A stretch of 64,000 bases of DNA from Actinomadura nitritigenes (GTDB lineage: Bacteria; Actinomycetota; Actinomycetes; Streptosporangiales; Streptosporangiaceae), in contig NZ_JAGEOK010000024.1 of the NCBI RefSeq assembly GCF_017573545.1, positions 62,001-126,000 on the forward strand. Direction: 5' to 3'. This document shows, piece by piece, positions 35,230-44,217 of this stretch (positions are counted from its first letter, which is position 1; each line of letters opens with the position of its first letter). The position numbers and the translations under genes were made by a program. The notes beneath the pieces are model-generated. The model was given only the letters and a program-made list of their open reading frames with translations. It made no database searches and was not told where the DNA came from.

Positions 35230-35470
35230 GGTTCACCCCCCTGGTACTGCCACCTCGCTCGCGGACTGTGTGGCATCGCCGGTCCGGACCTTTCCGCCCC
35301 CGGCGGCGGCCTCGCCCGGCCAGGTCCCCATCCGCTGCCCTGAGGAAGATCACCGCGTTACCGCGGGGGGTCGCCGTCTGGCGCCGGGGAAGCTGCGCCA
35401 GCTGGCTCGGAGAGCGGCTGGAGACCTGGCCGAACGTGGGCCGGTGCCGGTCAACGGACCGACGGGTCGT

Positions 35471-35902
35471 CTAGAGGATCCCTGGCAACACCTCCTCCGA
35501 GACGTCGGAGAACGCCTGCTCCTCCTGCTCGAGGTAGGACTCCCAGGCCTGGGCGTCCCAGATCTCCAGACGCGTGTTGGCGCCGATGACCGCGCAGTCG
35601 CGGGTGAGCCCCGCGTAGGCGCGCAGCGGCGGCGGGATCGTGACGCGGCCCTGCTTGTCGGGGACCTCGTCGGAGGCGCTGGCGAAGAAGACCCGGCTGT
35701 AGGCGCGGACCGCCTTCTCGGTGACCGGCGCGGCACGCAGAGCCTCGGTGATGCGCTGGAACTCCGCCATGGGGAAGACGTACAGGCAGCGTTCCTGGCC
35801 CTTCGTGATCACCAATCCCCCCGACAGCTCCTCGCGGTACTTCGCCGGCAGGAACAGTCGTCCCTTGTCGTCGAGGCGCGGTGAATGGGTGCCGAGGAAC
35901 AC
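35471..35902 (-). CDS. mraZ: MraZ transcriptional regulator of the dcw cluster
   Basis: A DNA-binding AbrB-like ring protein that controls its own operon. The GTG at 35902 (VFLGTHSPRLDDKGRLFLPA) is chosen because GGAGG lies eight bases upstream; an earlier GTG overlaps that site. The 143 residues hold two repeats with DxxGR cores: LDDKGRLFLP and DKQGRVTIPP. It is the first gene of the dcw operon, and its upstream DNA has a four-box array that overlaps the promoter. Confidence 0.97.
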   Translation of the reverse strand: MFLGTHSPRLDDKGRLFLPAKYREELSGGLVITKGQERCLYVFPMAEFQRITEALRAAPVTEKAVRAYSRVFFASASDEVPDKQGRVTIPPPLRAYAGLTRDCAVIGANTRLEIWDAQAWESYLEQEEQAFSDVSEEVLPGIL

Positions 35903-35938
35903 CGGCCCCACCTCCCGCGCCGCATGAGGCGCTACTGC

Positions 35939-35975
35939 TCCCCACGGCGCCCCACTCTACTCCACTCTTCCCCAC
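35939..35975 (-). promoter_or_regulatory. MraZ operator: four heptamers at exact 10-base spacing
   Basis: Read on the minus strand the array is GTGGGGA (35975-35969), GTGGAGT (35965-35959), GTGGGGC (35955-35949) and GTGGGGA (35945-35939). The repeat starts are exactly one helical turn apart. Published MraZ sites in other bacteria are TGGGN direct repeats with the same period. The boxes lie between the -35 and beyond the -10 of the mraZ promoter, which fits autorepression. Confidence 0.75.
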
Positions 35976-35981
35976 CGTCAA
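35954..35981 (-). promoter_or_regulatory. mraZ (dcw) promoter
   Basis: On the minus strand TTGACG (35976-35981) and TAGAGT (35954-35959) are separated by 16 bases. Both are covered or flanked by the MraZ-type boxes. Confidence 0.65.
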
Positions 35982-36037
35982 CAAGGAAAACGCCTCTCAC
36001 GCAGGAAGATCGTCGAGAAATCCGCAGGTCAGACGGG

Positions 36038-36102
36038 GTGGGGCAGAGTGGGGGGCGGCGGGCGCCCCCTGCGAGCCGTCCGCCGCGGGGTCCCGCCGGA
36101 AC
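36038..36102 (+). promoter_or_regulatory. plus-strand GTGGGG boxes at the near side of the moxR leader
   Basis: GTGGGGC (36038-36044) and GTGGGGG (36048-36054) are ten bases apart and share the AGA spacer seen in the mraZ array. They point towards the divergent moxR operon. The sequence from 36055 to about 36160 is GC-rich without other clear signals. Confidence 0.5.
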
Positions 36103-36165
36103 GGTTCCGCCGCGCCGCCTCCAGGGGGCCGCGGAGAGGGCGCGCGGGAGGGGTTGGAAGGGCGG

Positions 36166-36202
36166 GTGGGGGGAAGTGGTGGGCGCGGTGGGGCTGTGGT
36201 GG
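36166..36202 (+). promoter_or_regulatory. second plus-strand GTGG-box cluster before moxR
   Basis: GTGGGGG (36166), GTGGTGG (36176), GTGGGGC (36188) and GTGGTGG (36196) fall within 37 bases, with outer starts exactly 30 bases apart but inner spacing irregular (10, 12, 8). A possible -10 box TACTGT is farther on at 36271-36276 without a clear -35. The match is weaker than at mraZ and could be G-rich composition. Confidence 0.35.
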
Positions 36203-36395
36203 TGATCCCTGTGGAGCACAATGGGCTCGCGTTCCACATGAACATCGCGGCGGGCCCTCCGACGACGTACTGTCGGTTGGGCGGGCGCACAGGGCGCCGC
36301 ACCGGTCGCGAGGAGACGGGCCCCCGGTCCCGGGGGGCGGGCTCCGTCAGGGGCCTTCGAGAACACCACGCGGCCGGACGGCTGAGGAGGGTTTG

Positions 36396-37466
36396 GTGGC
36401 AGTAGGCACGCACGGCGAGTCGTTCATGGAGACCGACCCCCCGGCATCGCGCCCCGCCCGGCCCGGCAGCGCGGGCGGCGGGGCGGAGGGGCCGGCGGGA
36501 CGCGAGGGCTCCGCCCGCGACCTGGCCGCCCTCGCGCGGATCGCCGACCGGATCCGGGACGCCGTCGAGTCGGTGATCGAGGGCAAGCCGAAGGCGGTGC
36601 GGCTGGCGCTGACCGTGCTGCTCGCCGAGGGGCACCTGCTGATCGAGGACGTGCCCGGCGTCGGCAAGACGATGCTGGCCAAGGCCCTCGCCCGCTCGGT
36701 CGACTGCTCGGTGCGGCGGGTGCAGTTCACGCCGGACCTGCTGCCCAGCGACATCACGGGGGTCAGCGCCTACAACCAGGAGCTGCGCGAGTTCGAGTTC
36801 AAGCCGGGCCCGGTGTTCGCCAACATCGTGGTCGGCGACGAGATCAACCGGGCGTCGCCGAAGACGCAGTCGGCGCTGCTGGAGTGCATGGAGGAGCGCC
36901 AGGTCACGGTCGACGGCACCACCTACGCGCTGGAGCCCCCGTTCATGGTGATCTCCACGCAGAACCCCGTCGAGATGGAGGGCACCTACCCGCTGCCGGA
37001 GGCGCAGCGCGACCGGTTCACCGCGCGGATCTCGATGGGGTACCCCGACCCGGCGGCCGAGCTGGAGATGCTCGACGCGCACGGCGGGTCGTCGCCGCTG
37101 GACCGGCTCACCCCGGTCGCGCACGCCTCCGACGTCCGCGACCTGATCGAGGTGGTCCGGCGCCAGCACGTCGCTTCATCGGTGCGGCAGTACGCGATCG
37201 ACCTGGTCACCGCGACCCGCAAGCACCCGGAGCTGCGGCTCGGCGCCTCCCCCCGCGCCACCCTTCACCTGGTCCGGGCGGCGCGGGCGTACGCGGCGCT
37301 CGACGAGCGCGACTACGTGCTGCCGGACGACGTGCAGGAGCTGGCCGTCCCGGTCCTGGCGCACCGGCTGCTGCCGACCGCGGAGGCGCAGGTGGAGCGG
37401 CGGCGCCCCGAGCAGGTGGTCGCCGACCTGGTGCGCCGCCTGCCGGTGCCCTCACCCGGGAAGTGA
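36396..37466 (+). CDS. MoxR-family AAA+ ATPase
   Basis: A chaperone-like ATPase of 356 residues. The GTG at 36396 lies six bases after GAGGAGG; an ATG at 36426 is less favoured. After a disordered start the AAA+ core has Walker A VPGVGKTMLAKAL, Walker B IVVGDEINRASPKTQSALLE, and sensor-type ISTQNPVEMEGTYPLPEAQRDRF. MoxR ATPases typically act with von Willebrand or DUF58 proteins; here DUF58 and transglutaminase genes follow with five bases or less between them. The trio divergent from mraZ is known in other actinomycetes and probably supports envelope assembly. Confidence 0.95.
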   Translation: MAVGTHGESFMETDPPASRPARPGSAGGGAEGPAGREGSARDLAALARIADRIRDAVESVIEGKPKAVRLALTVLLAEGHLLIEDVPGVGKTMLAKALARSVDCSVRRVQFTPDLLPSDITGVSAYNQELREFEFKPGPVFANIVVGDEINRASPKTQSALLECMEERQVTVDGTTYALEPPFMVISTQNPVEMEGTYPLPEAQRDRFTARISMGYPDPAAELEMLDAHGGSSPLDRLTPVAHASDVRDLIEVVRRQHVASSVRQYAIDLVTATRKHPELRLGASPRATLHLVRAARAYAALDERDYVLPDDVQELAVPVLAHRLLPTAEAQVERRRPEQVVADLVRRLPVPSPGK

Positions 37467-37470
37467 CCGG

Positions 37471-38952
37471 TTGAGGCGGGCGCTGGCCGGGCTGACCACG
37501 CGCGGGCGGTCCTTCGTGGCCGCCGGCGCGACGGCCATCGTGTGCGCGTTCGTGCTCGGCGAGCGGGACCTGCTGCGCGCCGGGATCCTGGTGCTGGTGC
37601 TGCCGCTGCTGTCGACGCTGGCGGTGTCGCGGACCCGCTACCGGCTGGCGTGCGCGCGGCGGCTGGAGCCGCCGCGGCTGCCGGTCGGCCACGAGACCCG
37701 CGTCGACCTGCGGCTGGAGAACGTGTCGCGGCTGCCGAGCGGGCTGCTGCTGGTGGAGGACCGGGTGCCGTACGCGCTCGGCGGGCGGGCGCGGTTCGTG
37801 CTGGACCGGATCGAGTCGCAGGGCTCGCGGGAGCTCGGCTACCGGATCCGGTCCGACGTGCGCGGCCGCTTCCGGGTGGGGCCGCTGACAGTCCGGCTGG
37901 CCGACCCGTTCGGGATGGTGGAGCTGGTCCGCTCGTTCAGCATGGCCGACACCCTCACCGTCACCCCGGCGATCGTGCCGCTGCCCGCGACCCGGCTGAG
38001 CGGCGCGTGGGGCGGCGGCGGCGAGAGCCTGGCCCGCGCGGTGTCGGCGGCGGGCGAGGACGACGTCGCGCCGCGCGAGTACCGGCACGGCGACGACCTG
38101 CGGCGGGTGCACTGGCGGTCGACGGCCCGGCACGGCGAGCTGATGGTGCGGCGCGAGGAGCAGCACTTCCAGAGCAGCGGGACGCTGTTCCTGGACACCC
38201 GGCGCAGCGCGCACTGGGGCGACGGCCCGGGCGGCTCGTTCGAGCAGGCCGTGTCGGTCGCCGCGTCGATCGGGGTGCATCTCGGCCGGACGGGGATGAA
38301 CCTGCGGTTCGTGACCGACGAGGGCGAGGCGCTGTCGGCGGCGGCGTCGTTCGACGGGGCGTTCGAGGGGCTGCTGCTGGAGGCGCTGGCGGTGGCGCGG
38401 CGGTCCAAGGGCGCGTCGCTGACGCCCGGCCTCGCGGCGCTGGGCGGCGCGCCCGGGCAGGGCCGGGAGGGCGACGGGCTCGTCACGGCGGTGTTCGGCG
38501 CGCTGACCGCCGAGGAGGCGCACCGGGTCGCGGCGACGCGCCGCGGCGCGGGCTCCCGGCTCGCGGTGCTGCTCGACGCCTCCCCCGCCGGCCGGAACGG
38601 CGCGTCCGAGACCGGCCACCGCGCGCGGATCGCCCGGCCGCGGGTGCCGGGGGCGCGCAGTGCGGGCGGGCGGGCCCCGGAGCCGCGCTCCGGGGACGCG
38701 GACGACGCGCCGCTGGCGCCGGAGGCCGCCGCCGGGCTGCTGCGCGCGGGGGGATGGCGGGTGCTGGTCGTCCGGTCCGCGGCCGATCTGGCCGAGGCGT
38801 GGTCGGCGGCCGGTCAGGGCGGCTCCGCCCCGCGCGGCGCCGCCGGACGGGACGAGCCCGGCGGGACGCCCGCGGACGCCGGCGCGGGAGAGGACGCGGG
38901 AGAGGACGGGAAGAAGGACGAGGCGGCGGACGCCACCGGAGGCGCGGCATGA
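37471..38952 (+). CDS. DUF58 membrane protein
   Basis: A 493-residue protein starting at TTG 37471, four bases after the moxR stop. Two hydrophobic segments lie near the N-terminus (about residues 14-50). The DUF58 core is EYRHGDDLRRVHWRSTARHGELMVRREEQ in type (central part VHWRSTARHGELMV), preceding a von Willebrand-like region. The last 130 residues are Gly/Ala/Asp rich and disordered. It is the usual partner of MoxR and may be its client or adaptor. Its 3' end overlaps the next gene (ATGA). Confidence 0.92.
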   Translation: MRRALAGLTTRGRSFVAAGATAIVCAFVLGERDLLRAGILVLVLPLLSTLAVSRTRYRLACARRLEPPRLPVGHETRVDLRLENVSRLPSGLLLVEDRVPYALGGRARFVLDRIESQGSRELGYRIRSDVRGRFRVGPLTVRLADPFGMVELVRSFSMADTLTVTPAIVPLPATRLSGAWGGGGESLARAVSAAGEDDVAPREYRHGDDLRRVHWRSTARHGELMVRREEQHFQSSGTLFLDTRRSAHWGDGPGGSFEQAVSVAASIGVHLGRTGMNLRFVTDEGEALSAAASFDGAFEGLLLEALAVARRSKGASLTPGLAALGGAPGQGREGDGLVTAVFGALTAEEAHRVAATRRGAGSRLAVLLDASPAGRNGASETGHRARIARPRVPGARSAGGRAPEPRSGDADDAPLAPEAAAGLLRAGGWRVLVVRSAADLAEAWSAAGQGGSAPRGAAGRDEPGGTPADAGAGEDAGEDGKKDEAADATGGAA

Positions 38953-41426
38953 GGATCCGGATGACGGTCGTGGCCGCGGTCGCGACGCTGGCCTGCTCGA
39001 TCGGCCTGTACCCGCTGTTCGCCAGCGGCAGATGGTTCTGGACCGGCGTCGCCGCGGTGCTGGCGGCGGCCTGCGGCGGGCTCCTCGCGCGCCGGCTGCG
39101 GCTGCCGGCGGTGCTGGACCCGCTGTTCGGGCTGGCGGCGCTGCTGCTGTACCTGACCGCGGCGTACGCGGCGGGCGAGGCGTGGCTCGGGTTCGTCCCG
39201 TCGCCGGGTTCGCTGTCGCACCTCGTCGACCTGGCCGGGGACGGCTGGAACGCCGCGAACCGGTACGCGGCGCCGGTGCCGCTGGTGTCCGGGATCGGGC
39301 TGCTGGTCGCGGCCGGGGTCGGCGTCGTCGCCGTGCTGGTCGACCTGCTGGCGGTGCGGCTGCGCCGGGCGGCGCCGGCCGGGCTGCCGCTGCTGGCGAT
39401 GTACAGCGTGCCCGCGGCGGTCCGCCAGGACGGCGTCGGATGGCTGGCGTTCGGCGTCGGCGCGCTCGGCTTCCTCGGCCTGCTGATGGCGGACGCCCGC
39501 GAGCAGGTCGGCGGCTGGGGCCGGGCGGTCACCGTCCACCGGCACGGCGGGGAGCTGCCGCTGGCCGGAGCGGAGCCGCCGGGCGGCCAGCGCGTCCACA
39601 CCGACGGCGGCCGGCGGGCGGCGAGCGGGCGGCGGATCGCGGTCGGCTCGGTGGCGATCGCGGTGCTGCTGCCGATGGCGATCCCGGGCGTCCACCCGCG
39701 CGGCGTGTTCGGCATGGGCGGCGGCGGCCGCGGCCAGGGCGGCACCCAGACGGTCACGACGCCGGACCCGCTCGTCAGCCTGAAGCGGGAGCTGACCCGG
39801 CTGGACGACTCGATCGTCCTCACCTACCGGACCGACGACCCGGACGGCCCGGACTACCTGCGCCTGTACGCCCTCGACCGGTTCGACGGCGACCGGTGGA
39901 CCTACAGCCGGCTGAGCAGCAGCGCCGCGGACCGGCTGTCGGGGCGGACGCTGCCGCCGCCGCCCGGGCTGAGCATCGCCCCGGTGCACGAGGTGACGAC
40001 CCAGGTGAGGGTGAGCGGCGACGTCCGCGACATGACCTTCCTGCCGGTGCCGTACGCGCCGACCCGGGTGTCGATCAAGGGCGACTGGCGGGTGCACCGG
40101 CAGTCGCTGATGATCTACTCGCTGAGCGACTCGGCCGGCGGCCGCACCTACACCGTCAAGAGCCTGCGCGCCGACCCGGACGCGGCGGACCTGTCCGCCG
40201 CCGTCGGGTACCCGGCGGACGTCGTCTCCCACTACACCGCCGTCCCGAAGAACATCCCGCAGCAGGTCAGGACGCTCGCGCAGAACGTGACGGCGGGCGC
40301 GGCGACCGCGCGGGCGCAGGCGGTGAAGCTGCAGCGCTGGTTCACCCTGACCGGCGGGTTCACCTACGACCTGTCGACGCCGGCGCCGCAGCACGGCAAC
40401 GACCTCGTCGACTTCCTGCTGCGCAGCAAGCGCGGGTACTGCGAGCAGTTCGCCGCGTCGATGGCGCTGATGGCGCGGATCCTCGGCATCCCGTCGCGCG
40501 TCGCGATGGGCTACACCTCCGGCACGGAGACGCAGCCGGGGACGTGGGTGGTGCGGTCGCGGGACGCGCACGCGTGGCCCGAACTGTACTTCGAGGGGTC
40601 GGGGTGGGTGCGGTTCGAGCCGACGCCCGCCGGCCCGGCCGGGCAGGGCACGGCGGTGACGCCGGCCTACAGCCAGCCGGCGGGCGGCGGCGGTCGCCAG
40701 GGCGACGACGCGCTGCCGACCCCGTCGGCGACCTCGGGGCCGGACCGGTCGTCCGCCTCGCCGCAGGCCGCGCCGCACCGCAACGACACCGGCCCGCAGG
40801 GCGGGCTCGCGCAGCGGGACTCCGGGAACGGCGGGATGTCGGCCGCGCCGTGGATCGCGGGCGGGGTGCTCGTGCTGCTGCTCCTCGCGGTCCCGATGGT
40901 GCTGCGGGCGCTGACCCGGCGGCGCCGCTGGGCCGCGCTGTCACCGCGGCCGCGCGGGCGCGGTGAGGATCCCCGGCCGGACGGCCGCGGCGGCGCGCCC
41001 GGCGGCGTCCCCGACGGGGGCGGCGCCGCGCACGCGGCGTGGCGGGAGATGCGCGCCGACGCCCTCGACCACGGGCTGGAGTGGCGGCCGAGCGACTCGC
41101 CGCGCGCGGCGGCGCGGCGGCTCGGCGAGCTGCTGGAACTGGACCCGGTGCCGGCGGAGGCGCTCGGCCGCATCGCCCGCGCCGAGGAGCTGGCCCGCTA
41201 CGCGCGGACCCGGGCCGCGGAGCCGCCCGAGCGGCTGCGCGCCGACGTGCGGACCGTCCGCGCGGCGTTCGCCGCGTCCGTGGGCCGCCGGGCCCGCTGG
41301 CGGGCCCGGGTCTTCCCGCCGTCGGCGATGGCGCAGGCGCGGTCCGCGGTGCTCGGCACCGGCACCCGCGCGGCCGACCTGGCGGACCGGCTCAACGATC
41401 TCCCCAACCGCATGCGGCGCCGCTAG
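38949..41426 (+). CDS. transglutaminase-like membrane protein (DUF3488/DUF4129)
   Basis: An 825-residue membrane protein, start overlapping the DUF58 stop. The N-terminal part has about six to seven membrane helices (residues 5-250, DUF3488 type). The extracytoplasmic transglutaminase core carries the catalytic cysteine in SKRGYCEQFAASMALMARIL and histidine in RDAHAWPELYFEGSGWVRFEPTP. A disordered Gly/Ser/Pro stretch, one further helix (about 635-655) and a cytoplasmic DUF4129-like domain (RAAARRLGELLEL) follow. The family is predicted to be a protease or crosslinking enzyme at the envelope; the substrate is unknown. Confidence 0.94.
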   Translation: MRIRMTVVAAVATLACSIGLYPLFASGRWFWTGVAAVLAAACGGLLARRLRLPAVLDPLFGLAALLLYLTAAYAAGEAWLGFVPSPGSLSHLVDLAGDGWNAANRYAAPVPLVSGIGLLVAAGVGVVAVLVDLLAVRLRRAAPAGLPLLAMYSVPAAVRQDGVGWLAFGVGALGFLGLLMADAREQVGGWGRAVTVHRHGGELPLAGAEPPGGQRVHTDGGRRAASGRRIAVGSVAIAVLLPMAIPGVHPRGVFGMGGGGRGQGGTQTVTTPDPLVSLKRELTRLDDSIVLTYRTDDPDGPDYLRLYALDRFDGDRWTYSRLSSSAADRLSGRTLPPPPGLSIAPVHEVTTQVRVSGDVRDMTFLPVPYAPTRVSIKGDWRVHRQSLMIYSLSDSAGGRTYTVKSLRADPDAADLSAAVGYPADVVSHYTAVPKNIPQQVRTLAQNVTAGAATARAQAVKLQRWFTLTGGFTYDLSTPAPQHGNDLVDFLLRSKRGYCEQFAASMALMARILGIPSRVAMGYTSGTETQPGTWVVRSRDAHAWPELYFEGSGWVRFEPTPAGPAGQGTAVTPAYSQPAGGGGRQGDDALPTPSATSGPDRSSASPQAAPHRNDTGPQGGLAQRDSGNGGMSAAPWIAGGVLVLLLLAVPMVLRALTRRRRWAALSPRPRGRGEDPRPDGRGGAPGGVPDGGGAAHAAWREMRADALDHGLEWRPSDSPRAAARRLGELLELDPVPAEALGRIARAEELARYARTRAAEPPERLRADVRTVRAAFAASVGRRARWRARVFPPSAMAQARSAVLGTGTRAADLADRLNDLPNRMRRR

Positions 41427-41450
41427 GGCCTCGCAGGCCCGCGGCGCCGT
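41414..41450. terminator. bidirectional terminator hairpin
   Basis: CGGCGCCGC (41415-41423) pairs perfectly with GCGGCGCCG (41441-41449), and inside it GGGCCT pairs with AGGCCC around a three-base loop. The hairpin overlaps the stop codon of the transglutaminase gene and separates it from the convergent DUF3040 gene. Confidence 0.8.
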
Positions 41451-41470
41451 TCAGGCGTGGTCGGGCCGGT

Positions 41471-41860
41471 TCACTCGCCCTCGGTGCGGCGGCGCCAGCG
41501 CTCCTCCATGCGCTCCATGAAGCCGGCCTTCGCGGGGCGGGCCTGGCGGCCGCGCCGCGCGGGCTCGTTCCCGATGCCGGCCATCCGCTTCCAGCTCGTG
41601 AGGGCCCATACGCAGCAGACCACCATGAGCAGGAAGCCCGCCACGCTGACCGCGATGGTCGCGGTCCCGGCGTTGATGACGAGCCCGGCCATCAGCGCGC
41701 AGACACCGAGGACGAACCCGAGGGCGGCCTTGATGATGCGGCGCTTGTAGTGCACCTGAGGGTTGGTCGACCGGACGGCGTGCGCGAACTTCGGATCCTC
41801 GGCGTACAGCGCCTGCTCGATCTGCTCGAGCATGCGCTGTTCGTGCTCAGACAGCGGCAC
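41471..41860 (-). CDS. DUF3040 small membrane protein
   Basis: A 129-residue protein from the GTG at 41860, five bases after GGGAGG. It begins with the DUF3040 signature PLSEHEQRMLEQIEQALYAEDPKFA. Two membrane helices follow (about residues 43-63 and 68-88) and a basic Arg-rich tail. The family is confined to actinobacteria and is often next to the dcw cluster; a link to division is suspected. Upstream, TTGACG (41912-41917) with GATACC (41890-41895) is a possible promoter. Confidence 0.92.
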   Translation of the reverse strand: MPLSEHEQRMLEQIEQALYAEDPKFAHAVRSTNPQVHYKRRIIKAALGFVLGVCALMAGLVINAGTATIAVSVAGFLLMVVCCVWALTSWKRMAGIGNEPARRGRQARPAKAGFMERMEERWRRRTEGE

Positions 41861-42007
41861 GGCGCCTCCCAACGACAGCCCCGCGGCGGGGTATCCGATG
41901 CGGGACGGGAACGTCAACGGTGATATGCCCAGAATACGAGCACTCACCGGCGTACGAAAGCGAACGGCGGGTCCAGGGCCCCATACCGGTCAGCTCACCG
42001 CCTTCTC

Positions 42008-43273
42008 TCATCGTCTCCCGTCCCTGCCGTCGCGTGCGTCACCGTCGTGCGCGCGCTCGACCAGGGCGGCGGGCCGGACGGCACCGCGGCCGAACCGGTT
42101 CGCCACCTGGTCCATCGCGCGCTCGGCCTCGCGCCAGCCGCGTTCCGGCTCGTCGAAGGCGAGCTGACGGGGGGCCTCGCCGGCGGGGCACAGGTTCTCG
42201 ACCCGCACCCCGACCAGACGGAGTCGTACCCGTTCCAGCCCGGCCCCCTCATAGAGCTCGCAGGCTGTGACATAGATCACACGGGCGAGATCGGTGGGCT
42301 CGCGGAGCGTCCGCGCCCGGGTGATCGTCTTGAAGTTCGCCATCCGGAGTTTGACGCTCACCGTGCGTCCCGCGTTCCCCGACGCGCGCAGCCGCGCGCC
42401 GACCTTCTCGGCCAGCCGCAGCAGCTCCCGGCGGATCACCTCCGGGTCGTCGACGTCGGTGTCGAACGTCTCCTCCGCGCCGATGCTCTTGTCGGGCGTG
42501 TGCGGGACGACCTCGCGCGGGTCACGGCCCCACGCCAGCTCGTGCAGGTGCGCGCCCATCGCGTTGCCCAGCTCGCGCTGGAGCGTCGTCACGGGGATCC
42601 GCGCGAGCTGCCCGACCGTGCGTAGCCCGAGCCGGGTCAGCGTCTGCTCCGTCCGCTCCCCCACGCCCCACAGGGACGCGACGGGCAGCGGGTGCAGGAA
42701 GTCCTCGACGCCGTCGGCGGGGACGACGAGCAGGCCGTCCGGCTTGCAGCGGGTCGAGGCGAGCTTGGCGACGAACTTGGTGCTCGCGACGCCGACCGAG
42801 CAGGTGATGCCCTGCTGCGCCCGGACCTGCTCGCGGATCATCCGGGCGATCTCCGCCGGGCGCCCGAGGCGCCGGCCCGCGCCCGCCACGTCCAGGAACG
42901 CCTCGTCCAGCGACAGGCCCTCCACCAGCGGCGTGACCGAGCGGAAGATCTCGAAGACCGCCTCCGAGACCCGCCCGTACTTGCCGTGGCTGACCGGCAG
43001 CACCACCGCCTGCGGGCACAGCCGCCGCGCCCGCGACATCGGCATCGCCGAGTGCACGCCGAACTTCCGGGCCTCGTACGACGCCGCGGACACCACGCCG
43101 CGCGGCCCCGCGCCGCCCACCACCACCGGGCGGCCCCGCAGCTCCGGCCGCTCCAGCAGCTCGACGCTGACGAAGAACGCATCCATGTCCACGTGCAGGA
43201 TCGAGCAGCCGGTGTCGTCGGCGGGCGGTCCCGGCTGCGGACCGGGCCGGTGCAGCTGCTGCTTGCGGCTCAC
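42008..43273 (-). CDS. dinB: DNA polymerase IV (DinB, Y family)
   Basis: A translesion polymerase of 421 residues from the GTG at 43273. Active-site motifs are LHVDMDAFFVSVE and VEGLSLDEAFLDV, which supply the catalytic acidic residues; SYEARKFGVHSAMP and the helix-hairpin-helix region SLWGVGERTEQTLTRLGL are also typical. RQLAFDEP near the C-terminus resembles a beta-clamp binding motif. No LexA box is obvious upstream. The 100-base gap before it contains two tandem copies of CCCCGCCCGGCGGCTCGG. Confidence 0.96.
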   Translation of the reverse strand: MSRKQQLHRPGPQPGPPADDTGCSILHVDMDAFFVSVELLERPELRGRPVVVGGAGPRGVVSAASYEARKFGVHSAMPMSRARRLCPQAVVLPVSHGKYGRVSEAVFEIFRSVTPLVEGLSLDEAFLDVAGAGRRLGRPAEIARMIREQVRAQQGITCSVGVASTKFVAKLASTRCKPDGLLVVPADGVEDFLHPLPVASLWGVGERTEQTLTRLGLRTVGQLARIPVTTLQRELGNAMGAHLHELAWGRDPREVVPHTPDKSIGAEETFDTDVDDPEVIRRELLRLAEKVGARLRASGNAGRTVSVKLRMANFKTITRARTLREPTDLARVIYVTACELYEGAGLERVRLRLVGVRVENLCPAGEAPRQLAFDEPERGWREAERAMDQVANRFGRGAVRPAALVERAHDGDARDGRDGRR

Positions 43274-43373
43274 GCGGCCTCCCCGCCCGGCGGCTCGGAG
43301 CCTGCCCCGCCCGGCGGCTCGGCCATGCGCGGGCTCCGCCGCTGTGCTCGCTGGTTCGCTCCGCTCACGTGGT

Positions 43374-44159
43374 CTACCCGGCCGGCTTGTCGGCCACCAG
43401 GTGCAGCTGCGCGGCCAGGTCGCGCAGCACGGGGTGCACCGCCGCGACGGACTCCAGCGCGATCAGCGCCTCCGCGGAGTCGGCGTCGCCGTCCAGCATC
43501 CCGCTCGGCACCAGGTCGGCGAAGATCCGCACGCCGTGCAGCTCGGCGACCCGCAGGCCCGCGCCGCGCACCAGCGCCGACAGCGTCTCCCGGGTGAACC
43601 GGCGGGGCATCCGGTCGCCCTCGCCCCACCGCCCGGACACGTCCGTCAGCACCCGGCGCGCGTCGTCGAAGTGGCCGGACAGGGCGCGGTGCAGCGCGGC
43701 GGCGACCTGCCCGGCCACCAGCACGCTCACCGACCCGCCCGGGCGGACGGCGGCGGTCAGCGCGGCCATCGCCGCGCCGGGGTCGTCGACGTACTCCAGC
43801 ACGCTGTGGCACAGCACCAGGTCGGCGGCGCCGGCGCCCAGCAGGTCCGGCAGGTCGACCGCGTCGCCCTGGACGGCCCTGACCCGCACCCCGGACTCGG
43901 CGGCGCGGCGCTCCAGCGCGGCCAGCGCGTCCGGGTTGGCGTCCACGACCGTGACCCGGTGGCCGAGCTCGGCGAGCGGCACCGCGAACCCGCCGGTGCC
44001 GCCGCCCACGTCCACGACGTCGCTCCGGCCGGCCTCGGGGGCGATGCGGTCGAGGACGGTGCGCAGCGCGTCCCACAGGACCGCGCTGCGCACGCGGCTG
44101 CTCCCGCGCACCCGCTTCTGTTGCCGGCCGGCCACGGCCGCTCCGCTAACGTCGTTCAT
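43374..44159 (-). CDS. SAM-dependent methyltransferase
   Basis: A 261-residue class I methyltransferase from the ATG at 44159; an in-frame upstream start would add 17 poorly supported residues. The AdoMet-binding motif is VVDVGGGTGGFAVPLAELGH, followed by VTVVDANPDALAAL, VQGDAVDLPDLLGAGAADLVLCHSVLEYVDDP and AVRPGGSVSVLV. Such genes often lie beside dinB in actinomycetes and are frequently annotated as CmoA- or SmtA-like. The substrate cannot be told from sequence. Confidence 0.88.
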   Translation of the reverse strand: MNDVSGAAVAGRQQKRVRGSSRVRSAVLWDALRTVLDRIAPEAGRSDVVDVGGGTGGFAVPLAELGHRVTVVDANPDALAALERRAAESGVRVRAVQGDAVDLPDLLGAGAADLVLCHSVLEYVDDPGAAMAALTAAVRPGGSVSVLVAGQVAAALHRALSGHFDDARRVLTDVSGRWGEGDRMPRRFTRETLSALVRGAGLRVAELHGVRIFADLVPSGMLDGDADSAEALIALESVAAVHPVLRDLAAQLHLVADKPAG

Positions 44160-44217
44160 CCCCGCCCACCCTAGCCGCCCGCCGCAGTCGGGCGGGCGCC
44201 AGGCGGCCATTCGCCCG

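Noticed and set aside
36100..36200. G-rich boxes before moxR as a G-quadruplex element
   Set aside because: G-runs are frequent here by composition. The ten-base period shared with the mraZ array is better explained as protein binding sites, and nothing specific supports a quadruplex.
43274..43373. Two tandem copies of CCCCGCCCGGCGGCTCGG as a regulatory or CRISPR-like repeat
   Set aside because: Only two copies, no spacers, composition-driven, and between two co-directional genes without other signals.
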